A DNA stretch of 39,617 nucleotides from Thermogemmatispora sp. (GTDB lineage Bacteria > Chloroflexota > Ktedonobacteria > Ktedonobacterales > Ktedonobacteraceae), in the NCBI RefSeq assembly GCF_019683635.1, contig NZ_JADGIA010000019.1, forward strand, positions 1 through 39,617, in the 5' to 3' direction. Below the pieces are notes generated by a model, which saw only the letters and a list, made by a program, of their open reading frames with translations, was not told where the DNA came from and did no database searches. Every line of letters starts with the position of its first letter. The first letter of the stretch is position 1. The translations under genes and the position numbers were made by a program. Below are positions 8,794 through 16,697 of the stretch, one piece after another.

Positions 8794-9216
8794 ATGGCTG
8801 CAACTCGTCCCATTCGCGTGTTGGTTGCCAAACCAGGACTGGATGGGCATGACCGTGGCGCGAAAGTTATCGCCCGTGCCCTGCGTGATGCAGGCATGGA
8901 GGTTATCTATACGGGCATTCGTCAAACACCAGAGATGATTGTGGAAGCCGCCATTCAGGAAGATGTCGATGCCATCCTCCTGAGCATCCTCTCCGGCGCG
9001 CACATGGCTCTCTTCCCCCGCATTATGGAGCTGCTGCAGCAGAACGGCGTCACCGATGTCCTCGTAGCCGCCGGGGGGATCTTGCCCGATGAGGACATCC
9101 CCGCTATTAAAGCGATGGGCATTAAGGGTTGCTTTGGCCCGGGAACCCCCGTTGAGCAGATCATTCAGTTCGTGCGTGAGAATATTCACCCTGAGCGTCT
9201 CCAGGTAGAGGTGTAG
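8794..9216 (+). CDS. Methylmalonyl-CoA mutase-type B12-binding subunit
   Basis: This is a free-standing cobalamin-binding domain, 140 aa, of the kind found at the C-terminus of methylmalonyl-CoA mutases or as a small separate subunit. It shows the full B12 signature: DGHDRG (the DxHxxG lower-ligand motif with His), LSILSG and [17 protein letters not shown] lies just upstream of the ATG. It is followed 7 nt later by the MeaB chaperone gene, which supports a role in a B12-dependent acyl-CoA mutase (methylmalonyl-CoA to succinyl-CoA, or a relative such as isobutyryl-CoA mutase). The large catalytic subunit is not in the window and must be encoded elsewhere, so the substrate is uncertain. Confidence 0.92.
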   Translation: MAATRPIRVLVAKPGLDGHDRGAKVIARALRDAGMEVIYTGIRQTPEMIVEAAIQEDVDAILLSILSGAHMALFPRIMELLQQNGVTDVLVAAGGILPDEDIPAIKAMGIKGCFGPGTPVEQIIQFVRENIHPERLQVEV

Positions 9217-9223
9217 GTGCGGC

Positions 9224-10186
9224 TTGCAGAACCAGAATCAGAATCTAATCGAGCGTCTTCTGAGCGGCGACCGGCGCGCGCTGGCTCGTATGGTGACCCT
9301 CATCGAAAATGGGGTACCTGGTATTCGCGATTGCCTGGCTGAGTTGCATCGACACGCTGGGCGCGCTCACATCATAGGCATCACAGGATCTCCTGGTGTA
9401 GGCAAGAGCACCCTGGTGACCCAGCTCACGCGCGAATTTCGCCAGCGTGAGCGACGTGTAGCGGTGATCGCCGTTGATCCCACCAGTCCCTTCTCTGGTG
9501 GGGCATTGCTTGGCGACCGTATTCGCATGATGGAGCTGGCTGGCGATCCGGGCGTCTTCATTCGGAGCATGGCCAGCCGCGGAAGCCTGGGGGGCCTCTC
9601 CGCCGCTACCCGTGATGTCGTGCGGGCTATGGATGCTGCCGGTTACGACCCGATTCTTATTGAGACCGTCGGCACCGGGCAGGCCGAGGTCGAAATCATG
9701 CGAGCCGCGCATAGCGTCATGGTGGTGTGTGCTCCCGGCCTCGGCGATGAGGTTCAGGCCCTCAAGGCCGGTATTCTGGAGATCGCTGATCTCTTTGTCG
9801 TCAGCAAGAAAGATAAGCCGGGCGCCAACCAGACTGCTGCCGAGCTGGCCATGCTCTTGAGTCTGGCCCCCGACCGACGGACAGCGGCCTGGCGCATTCC
9901 GATTATCCTGACCAGCGCCCTCAAAGGCGAGGGGATTGATCAACTTGTGGACGCTCTGGAGCGTCATCGTCGCTTTCTGCAAGACAGCGGCCTGCTCCGG
10001 CAGCGTGCTCAGCGTCAGATCCGCAGTGAAATTGAAGCGCTGATCGTACAAAAGGTGCTTCAGCACCTTGAAGAGGAGGTCAGTCCCGGCGAGTGGCAGC
10101 GCCTGCTGGGCGAGATCAGCGAGCGGGCACGCGATCCCTATAGCGTCGCACGTGAGCTGGAGGAGCGTCTTGGCCTGCCTCGCTGA
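9224..10186 (+). CDS. meaB: Methylmalonyl-CoA mutase-associated GTPase MeaB
   Basis: This is a G3E-family P-loop GTPase, 320 aa, which loads and protects adenosylcobalamin in acyl-CoA mutases. Motifs are Walker A GSPGVGKST (about 55-63), VDPTSPFSGGALLGDR (84-99), RSMASRGSLGG (114-124) and ETVGTGQAEVEI (147-158). The usual guanine-specificity motif NKxD appears as SKKD (194-197), an uncommon substitution of Asn by Ser. TTG at 9224 is the likely start, since AGAGGTGTAGGTG precedes it and no ATG lies before residue 23. It is coupled to the B12-subunit gene 7 nt upstream. Family assignment is secure; the effect of the altered G4 motif is unknown. Confidence 0.93.
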   Translation: MQNQNQNLIERLLSGDRRALARMVTLIENGVPGIRDCLAELHRHAGRAHIIGITGSPGVGKSTLVTQLTREFRQRERRVAVIAVDPTSPFSGGALLGDRIRMMELAGDPGVFIRSMASRGSLGGLSAATRDVVRAMDAAGYDPILIETVGTGQAEVEIMRAAHSVMVVCAPGLGDEVQALKAGILEIADLFVVSKKDKPGANQTAAELAMLLSLAPDRRTAAWRIPIILTSALKGEGIDQLVDALERHRRFLQDSGLLRQRAQRQIRSEIEALIVQKVLQHLEEEVSPGEWQRLLGEISERARDPYSVARELEERLGLPR

Positions 10187-10293
10187 GCGCCATTCCACTC
10201 CGCTCCGGTCAGGCGATCGGGCAGCTGCAGCCGGGAGGGGCGTGGCGTCAGGTTGGACAAAGCCGCAGCAAGGGAAGAGCGAGGAGAGCAGGC

Positions 10294-11709
10294 ATGATTG
10301 TGATTGATCTGCGCGGACGTGATCTTGTGTTGTGGCCGCCTGCTGAGTGGGGCGTCTTGTCGACGGAGGAGCTGTTGCGGCGCCTCTTTGGGCCGCACCT
10401 GCCGAAGCGGGTTGCGGCCCAACTTGGGCGCGATCGTCGTCATGGCTTCTTGCGCACGCTGCCCATTCATTTCGCCGCCGTCAAACATGCCTTGAGTCAG
10501 CAGGGAACCCCTTTTCAGGTTGCCTTCGACGAGCGTCCGGCTCTTCCCTTCGTCCCGATGCCCGCTGTGGAAGCGCGTCCGTACCAGCAGGAGGCTCTGG
10601 AGCGCTGGCTGGCTGCGGAAGGAGCGGGGGTTATCGTCCTGCCGACTGGAGCGGGCAAAACGGTGGTGGCGGCCCTGGCTATCCACTCTCTGCGGCTCTG
10701 GACAGTGGTGGTGGTCCCCACCATTGACCTGCTGCAGCAATGGCGACTGGCTCTAGCCTCCATGCTGCAACTGGCGCCAGAGCAGATCGGCCTCTTCGGG
10801 GGTGGCGACAAGAATCTGCAGCCGATCACCATCATCACCTATGATTCTGCGGCTCTCTATCCGCTAGAGCTGCGACGCTTTGGCTTGCTCATCTTTGACG
10901 AATGTCACCACCTCCCGGCACCGACCTATCGCCAGATTGCGCTCAGTGCTTTTACACCCTGCCGCCTCGGCCTCAGTGCCACTCCTGAGCGCAGCGATAT
11001 GGCTCACCTGGAGCTAGAAGAACTCATCGGTCCCGAGGTCTACCGGCGCGGCCCAGAGGAGCTAACCGAAGATCGCTACCTGGCCCAGTATCGAGAAATC
11101 CGTATTGAGGTAACGCTTCCTCCCGAAGACCAGCAGCACTATGCCGAGCAGCGGGCCATCTATCGCTCCTTCCTCCGTCGTCGCCGGATCGCTATTCGCT
11201 CGCCGGAAGATTTCCAGCAGAAGCTGATCTTTCTCAGCGCACGCGACAAGGAGGCCCGAGCAGCCATGCGTGCCTGGCGAGAAGCGCGTCGCATCGCTCT
11301 CAACGCAACTGCCAAATATGAGCAGATCGAGCAATTGCTCAAACGCCACGCCTGTGACCAGGTGATCCTCTTCTCCGAATATAACCAGGTTGTTGAAGAG
11401 ATCAGCCGGCGCTTCTGTCTGCCCAGCGTCACCTACAAGACTGCTGCAGAGGAGCGTCAGCTTATTCTAGAGCGCTTCCGCCGAGGGCAATACAGTAAGC
11501 TCGTTACTGGACGTGTCCTTAACGAGGGAGTTGACCTTCCCGACTGTCGCGTGGCTATCATTGTCAGCGGGAACAGCACCAGGCGCGAATATATCCAGCG
11601 TCTGGGACGGGTTCTGCGACCCAAGGAGGGGCAAGCCATCCTCTACGAGCTGGTCACCAGCGGCACGACTGAAGAGGAGATCGCTCGTCGACGGCGCCAG
11701 TCCTCTTGA
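10294..11709 (+). CDS. XPB/Ssl2-like superfamily 2 DNA helicase
   Basis: This is a 3'-5' DNA helicase/translocase candidate of 471 aa, probably acting in nucleotide excision repair. Motifs are Walker A LPTGAGKT (Lys122), motif II DECH (202-205), motif III GLSATPER and motif VI QRLGRVLRP. The roughly 95-residue N-terminal part resembles the damage-recognition region of compact XPBs. A basic stretch (RSFLRRRRIAIRS) between the two helicase lobes is where XPB carries its thumb-like insertion. GAGGAG precedes the ATG. The DUF790/Bax1 nuclease that archaeal XPB partners with is encoded 2.9 kb downstream at 14577, separated by a kinase-like gene on the other strand. XPB assignment is from motifs and context. 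Confidence 0.88.
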   Translation: MIVIDLRGRDLVLWPPAEWGVLSTEELLRRLFGPHLPKRVAAQLGRDRRHGFLRTLPIHFAAVKHALSQQGTPFQVAFDERPALPFVPMPAVEARPYQQEALERWLAAEGAGVIVLPTGAGKTVVAALAIHSLRLWTVVVVPTIDLLQQWRLALASMLQLAPEQIGLFGGGDKNLQPITIITYDSAALYPLELRRFGLLIFDECHHLPAPTYRQIALSAFTPCRLGLSATPERSDMAHLELEELIGPEVYRRGPEELTEDRYLAQYREIRIEVTLPPEDQQHYAEQRAIYRSFLRRRRIAIRSPEDFQQKLIFLSARDKEARAAMRAWREARRIALNATAKYEQIEQLLKRHACDQVILFSEYNQVVEEISRRFCLPSVTYKTAAEERQLILERFRRGQYSKLVTGRVLNEGVDLPDCRVAIIVSGNSTRREYIQRLGRVLRPKEGQAILYELVTSGTTEEEIARRRRQSS

Positions 11710-11855
11710 GTGCCACGAGCCAGGCTTTTTTTGCCTCCAGGCCTCTCTTCCTTGCTAAGGCGGAGGTGAGAGGGAGGGGCTTCCTGCCTGCAGAGAACGG
11801 CTTGCCTCGAATCTGGACAAAGCAACCTGCTGCTCTAGCTTCCGCTCATTACTGC

Positions 11856-14072
11856 TCAGACTTTTTGCAGGGGTACCGCAGCCAGATACTGACACTCGAC
11901 GTAGGCTTGATACATCCCTGCCGAACCCTGGTCCATCGTGGGCTGGTCGCTGGGTGGAATCACGCGTCCTGTATAGGAGTCTGCTGCGGCCTTCTTCAAC
12001 TGCAGTGCCAGATCAAGCGCGCTCTGACTGCCCATCTGGTCCAAAGGAGTTTGAGCCAGTTTAGCGCTGTAGGTACGCATATTGGCCAACCACTGGCGTA
12101 GATCGCTCAAGGCATTATTAATATGCTGGATGTGCTGCAGCATCGGGCTATTCTGACCAGCGACCTCTTGCAAGTGGCTGATCTCGCTGGCCATCATATC
12201 GAGGTACCCTGGAGTAGACGGCGAAGAAATGAGGCCGATCGGGATCTGTAGGAGCGCAGGCTGATTAGCGGGAAGGTCACCGCTGCTATGAGCGTAGTTG
12301 GTACCGTCGATCATGGTAATAATGCGATTCGCCTGGCGCCAGGCCAGACCGTAGTCGTGGGGACCTTGCAAATCATCAACGATGCTGCTGGCCTTATCAT
12401 TAATGGACTTAATTGTCTCGAACATCTCCACAGCGATGCCAACCTTCTCGGGCAGGCCCGGGGCGAGGTAGAGCAAATGCTGCAGATAGGAAAGCGCGGC
12501 GCCGTTCAGATTACCAGCATAGACCTTGGGTCCTGCGGGAGCCTGCGGTTGCTGCTGACCGTCTTCCAGGGTCACAAAGAAACCGGTAGCTACTGAGAGC
12601 AGATTTGTATGCTGGGCATCACCTGGATAGACCAGGGTGGCCTTGCCGTTGGAGATCGGTAACTTCCCGAGGGGGATAATGCGGGAGCCGCTGGCCTGCA
12701 TCCAGGCGTAATAGCCCTGGTTCGCTGCCGGAGCAGGCAGGCCGGAGATCTCGATACGGAGCACATCGGCGTGACCCAGAGCGTCATCCTGGAAAAAGAC
12801 GTAGCCGGGAATGCTGGGCGTCGCTGGTTGACTACTCGGCTGACTTTGATGGGGCCAGAGGCTGGCGAAACTTGCACCCAAAATAATAATACAGAGAACA
12901 ACCCCGCTGATGATGGCGTAGCTGAGAGGAAACTCCTTCCCACGTCCTCGGACTGGAACGGCGGGCAGCACCGCTGTAGTCGCTGGAGGCAGAGCAGGCG
13001 CAGGAGGAGCGGGCGGGAGAGGTTGAGGAAGACGAGCGGGAACGGGAGCCGGCAAAGGCGTACTTGGGGCCGCTCCGCCCTCCGGGGTAACCACCGGGAT
13101 GCGTCGTGTCGTCTGGGCGGTGGCCGCGGGCAGCGGGCCGGAGAGAGCACTAGGCTCCTCCGCGGAACCCTGGCCATCGCGGAGAAACTCATCACCCAGC
13201 GAAAGCTGACCCGTAGGGAGCGCCGCGCAGGCTTCTGCTACCGCCTCGGCCAGCGCTGAAGCGCTGCGGAAGCGCGTTGCCGGGTCTTTGGCGATTGCAC
13301 GGAGAATCACCTCTGAAAGGCCTGGCGGAATGCTGGAATTAATCAAGATCGGAGGGGTTGGCAGCACGTTAATATGCTGCATCATCAGGGCGACGGCGCT
13401 CTCACTGCGGAAAGGCTGGACCCCAGTGCACAGCTCATACAGGATGACGCCGAGCGAGTAAATATCGCTTCGCTCAGTAGGGGGCTGACCACGAGCTTGC
13501 TCGGGTGAGATGTAAAGGGCGCTCTGCAAGCTGCTCGTCCCTTTGAAAAGCGTGGCGAGGCCAAAATCAGCAATGCGCGGCTCGCCGATCTTACTGTGCA
13601 AAGCATGGCGCTGGTCCAGCAGGATATTGGAAGGCTTCAAACCGCCATGAATAATGCCCTGCTGGTGAGCGTAGTCGAGGGCAGCTCCAAGGGCCTTAAA
13701 AAGGTAGACAAGGGCGGAAATAGGAGGAAAGAGGCCCTTGCGCAGCGTATGCTGAATATAATGGGCCAGAGTCTCCCCCTCCACGTACTCCATCGCCATA
13801 CAGGCCGTCGTGCTGTTGGTCTCCGGTACGCGGAGCACCTCGAAGCCGAGCAACGACACAATATTGGGATGATGCAGGGCGCTTAGCATCTGGCCAGCTT
13901 GCTGGAAGCGTGCCAGGAAGTTGGGATCGGCCTGCAAATCGCTGTGGAACAGCTTGAGCGCTACCACCTGGTTGCGCTCAAGGTCGTAGGCCATCCAGAC
14001 CTCGCCCAGGCTGCCACTGCCCAGTTGCTGCTGTAATCCATATCTGCCAATGCGGCGCGGGATGGTGCTCAT
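11856..14072 (-). CDS. Transmembrane Ser/Thr kinase homologue, probable pseudokinase
   Basis: This protein has 738 aa: an N-terminal PknB-like kinase fold (about 10-275), a Pro/Ala-rich linker, one transmembrane helix (about 383-404) and an extracytoplasmic domain of about 330 aa. The glycine loop (GSGSLGEV), Lys40 (VALKLF), Asn149 and DFG (169-171) are present. However, the HRD motif reads HGG (142-144), so the catalytic Asp is replaced by Gly144. The alpha-C Glu position is Ala59. It is therefore probably catalytically dead or very weak. The first part of the ectodomain (YYAWMQASGSRIIPLGKL) resembles anti-sigma-K/RskA-type sandwich domains; the helical rest is unrecognised. GAGGGG precedes the ATG. 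It lies between helicase and nuclease genes on the opposite strand. Confidence 0.9.
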   Translation of the reverse strand: MSTIPRRIGRYGLQQQLGSGSLGEVWMAYDLERNQVVALKLFHSDLQADPNFLARFQQAGQMLSALHHPNIVSLLGFEVLRVPETNSTTACMAMEYVEGETLAHYIQHTLRKGLFPPISALVYLFKALGAALDYAHQQGIIHGGLKPSNILLDQRHALHSKIGEPRIADFGLATLFKGTSSLQSALYISPEQARGQPPTERSDIYSLGVILYELCTGVQPFRSESAVALMMQHINVLPTPPILINSSIPPGLSEVILRAIAKDPATRFRSASALAEAVAEACAALPTGQLSLGDEFLRDGQGSAEEPSALSGPLPAATAQTTRRIPVVTPEGGAAPSTPLPAPVPARLPQPLPPAPPAPALPPATTAVLPAVPVRGRGKEFPLSYAIISGVVLCIIILGASFASLWPHQSQPSSQPATPSIPGYVFFQDDALGHADVLRIEISGLPAPAANQGYYAWMQASGSRIIPLGKLPISNGKATLVYPGDAQHTNLLSVATGFFVTLEDGQQQPQAPAGPKVYAGNLNGAALSYLQHLLYLAPGLPEKVGIAVEMFETIKSINDKASSIVDDLQGPHDYGLAWRQANRIITMIDGTNYAHSSGDLPANQPALLQIPIGLISSPSTPGYLDMMASEISHLQEVAGQNSPMLQHIQHINNALSDLRQWLANMRTYSAKLAQTPLDQMGSQSALDLALQLKKAAADSYTGRVIPPSDQPTMDQGSAGMYQAYVECQYLAAVPLQKV

Positions 14073-14576
14073 AGCAACCCCCCTCTGTTCAGGATGGTGG
14101 TTATCCTACAGTGTGTATGCTCTCTCCCTGAAATAGAACACGGTCGCAAGCGCCCATTTTTGTGAGGATAGCGCTGCGCTGCTTCCCTGCCCAAGCGGAG
14201 CGCCCGAGGGCGAGAGTGGCCGTCAACCAGCCCAATGCCCATCCATTGCCTTCCCGTGAGTACTATACCAGATGCGGGACAACCATGCAATGAGATCATA
14301 CCAATGTCTCTGGGTCAGCTTCTTTACAAGCTTCACGACAAAACTCTTTTTGATAGAAATAATTTTATCGATCATAATAATATTTTTGTTGCCTTCCCTC
14401 TGGAGAACCCCCTATGTGCGTCCTACCCTTATGGGATGGGAGAAAGGTCCCACCACTGGCCCGACCGCTGGCCTGCTTGTGGCAGAGAGGTCACTGCTAG
14501 GCAGTGCCGCTTGTTTGCGATATAATGCCTCTGTCCGTTAGAGAACGACGGGGGCGAGAAGTCAGGGAGATCGTGT
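14073..14576. other. Divergent intergenic region with AT-rich promoter island
   Basis: There is no credible gene in these 504 nt between divergent genes. An AT-rich island (about 14335-14392) stands out from GC-rich surroundings and holds a plus-strand promoter candidate. A second -10-like TATAAT lies at 14521-14526, with an inverted repeat CACTGC-TAG-GCAGTG at 14492-14506 just upstream that could be an operator, although 6-bp arms are common by chance. Confidence 0.5.
14350..14378 (+). promoter_or_regulatory. Candidate promoter for the DUF790/Bax1 gene
   Basis: TTGATA (14350-14355), an exact 17-nt AT-rich spacer and CATAAT (14373-14378). The transcript would start near 14385, about 190 nt before the GTG start. 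A downstream TATAAT at 14521 is an alternative. Confidence 0.45.
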
Positions 14577-16613
14577 GTGCGTCTCAGTCTACAAGATGTC
14601 AAGAAGCAGGTCTACCGTCGCGGCGGCGAACGCTATCTAGCGCTGCGCTGGCTGCAGCCGGGAGAGCTAGGTGCCGAGATCGCGCAGCTCCTCGCCTACT
14701 ATGAAGGGCTGCTCGGGCAACCGCGACGGGCCTTTTCTCTAGATGAAGCGCGTGCCTGTATTGGTGACTATCGTCTTGCCGACGGTCTGATAGCCGTTCT
14801 TGGAACCTGGTACACCTGGCAGCAGCCGGCCTGGACCGACGAGCTGAACCACCTCGCCGCCGGTGAGCAAGCGCTGATGGCTCTCCAACAAGCGGGCATT
14901 TCCTCCTCTGTTCAGCTCCGTCTTGCGCTCTTCGACTATGTCAACAGCAGCTACGACGGTTTTCTGGCCGGCAGCGAACGCACGGCGGCCCTCACAGCCT
15001 TTGCGGCCCGTTTCTCTCTCTCGCTCCCCGAGCTAGATCGGCTGCTCATCCTCGACAATGAGGACGAGGCCCGTCTGGTGCGAGTGAGCGAAAGTGTTCC
15101 CCAGCTGGCGCTGATCGTCGCCCATTACAACCAGGCTATCTTTGAGGCAGCCTTGAGCAGCGCGGCTCGGGTGACCTTTCTCCTCGACTGTCAGGCGTTG
15201 AGGGCTGTCGAGCCGGTCGGCCTGGGAGCGGTGATCAAACGCTTCTGCTACCTGGCGCGCCGTCTGGGCGTCTATTATGATCTGGATTACGCTGCTGAGC
15301 TGGATGGTGATCCTCTGCCGCTCTCCGATAGAGATCAGCCCGCGCGTCTGCGCTTGACCTGTTATGGTCCCCAGGAAATGACAGGCCTCCCTCAGCAGTA
15401 TGGGCAGCGACTGGCCCGTCTCTGTCGCTTGCTCCTGGAGTACGCTCCGTCTCCCGCGACGGGCACAAGCGCCCGTCGGCGCGGGCGCAGCGGTGAGCGA
15501 CTGCGCAAAGCCATTGTGGCTGCCGAGGCCCTGGTCTATCTAGGCGAACGAGCCTATCACCTGCCCCTGGACCCCGCTCTGCTCTCCCTGCTGACCTTGC
15601 CAGAGGAGGACCAGACGGGACGGCCAGCCGAGGCGGGCGAGCCTCTCTTTGACAGCGAGCTGGAAAGCACCTTCGCCGCTGCCTTCCAGGCGCTCGAACG
15701 TGGTCCGGGTCAAGGACTGGAAGGCTGGTGCCTGGAGCGTGAGCCTGAGCCGCTTCTGCTGCGAGAAGGCATCTTTATCCCCGATTTTGCTCTTTCACGA
15801 GGACAGCAGCGCCTTTATGTCGAGATCCTGGGCTTCTGGACACCTTCTTATCGAGAACGTAAAATACAGAAATTGCAGCAGTTGCAAGGACGTAGCGATA
15901 TTATTCTTCTCGTACCTCGCGAGGCGCGGGCAGCCTTTGCCTCCCTGGAAGGAGCCTTTCCTATCGTGAACTACGATGGCCAGGTGGCCCTCAGCGATCT
16001 CCTGCATCTGCTCCGCAGCCGTTACGATGACTTCCCCGGGCGCCTGGCCCTCCTCGATCGAGAGGCGGTACGGCAGCAGATTCGTCGGGAGAACTTCATT
16101 GCTGAGCGTGACTGCTACACCTTGCTGCGCTGCTACCGGCGGACTGAGCTGGAACAGGCAGCAGCGGTCATCAGTGATCAGAGTATTCGCTTTCTTCCTG
16201 GCGTTGGTCTCTATACGTGTGAGTGGTTTGAACGCTTTGCCGCCTCGTTCGTAAAGTGGGTAGAAGAACGTGGTACAACGGCCTGGAGCGCTGTAGCGGC
16301 TGAGCTACGCCTGCGATGGCCATGCCTGGTGGACTGCGATGATGCGGCCCTGGAGGCCCTGCTTGAACAGCTTGAAGGCGTGAGCGTCGAGCACAGCTCC
16401 ATCTTTGAGACACGGATCACCTATAGAGGCGTAGAGAGCACAACTACAACCGAGGCCACCAGCGCCAGCAGCGAACCACCGTCGGTCGCCATCCTGCCAG
16501 CGGAGCGGCCTACGCGTGAACGCAAACCGCGTTCCGGCGCGGGAAGCTCGGGCGAAAAAGAGCGTCGCCCGCGTGCCTCTCAGGATCTAGCGCAGCCTGA
16601 TCTCTGGGCTTGA
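14577..16613 (+). CDS. DUF790/Bax1-family nuclease
   Basis: This is a 678-aa protein of the DUF790 family, whose archaeal member Bax1 is a structure-specific nuclease that binds XPB. The long N-terminal domain (LSLQDVKKQVYRR onward) is the usual DUF790 N-terminus. The nuclease core is visible as IPDFALS (Asp403) followed by LYVEILGFWTPSYRERKIQK (Glu416), a PD-(D/E)xK-like arrangement. The last 55 or so residues are low-complexity, Ser/Thr-rich then basic, and look disordered. The GTG start follows AGGGAG at 7 nt. The XPB-like helicase is encoded nearby (10294-11709), suggesting a helicase-nuclease pair for excision repair. Catalytic activity is inferred from conserved residues only. Confidence 0.88.
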   Translation: MRLSLQDVKKQVYRRGGERYLALRWLQPGELGAEIAQLLAYYEGLLGQPRRAFSLDEARACIGDYRLADGLIAVLGTWYTWQQPAWTDELNHLAAGEQALMALQQAGISSSVQLRLALFDYVNSSYDGFLAGSERTAALTAFAARFSLSLPELDRLLILDNEDEARLVRVSESVPQLALIVAHYNQAIFEAALSSAARVTFLLDCQALRAVEPVGLGAVIKRFCYLARRLGVYYDLDYAAELDGDPLPLSDRDQPARLRLTCYGPQEMTGLPQQYGQRLARLCRLLLEYAPSPATGTSARRRGRSGERLRKAIVAAEALVYLGERAYHLPLDPALLSLLTLPEEDQTGRPAEAGEPLFDSELESTFAAAFQALERGPGQGLEGWCLEREPEPLLLREGIFIPDFALSRGQQRLYVEILGFWTPSYRERKIQKLQQLQGRSDIILLVPREARAAFASLEGAFPIVNYDGQVALSDLLHLLRSRYDDFPGRLALLDREAVRQQIRRENFIAERDCYTLLRCYRRTELEQAAAVISDQSIRFLPGVGLYTCEWFERFAASFVKWVEERGTTAWSAVAAELRLRWPCLVDCDDAALEALLEQLEGVSVEHSSIFETRITYRGVESTTTTEATSASSEPPSVAILPAERPTRERKPRSGAGSSGEKERRPRASQDLAQPDLWA

Positions 16614-16697
16614 GCAGGGCACGGCAGTGCCACCATCTCTGTTCTCTGCTTGCTGGGTAGTCAGAATAACAAGGGAATTGCTTCTTAAGGATAGAGA

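Noticed and set aside
9245-10198. 317-aa open frame antisense to meaB
   Set aside because: It is a codon-bias shadow of a clearly conserved gene; the translation shows no fold or motif.
8771-10262. Identical 13-mer AGGTTGGACAAAG upstream of the B12 subunit gene (8771-8783) and the helicase gene (10250-10262)
   Set aside because: In a 40-kb window several identical 13-mer pairs are expected by chance, and the distances to the start codons differ.
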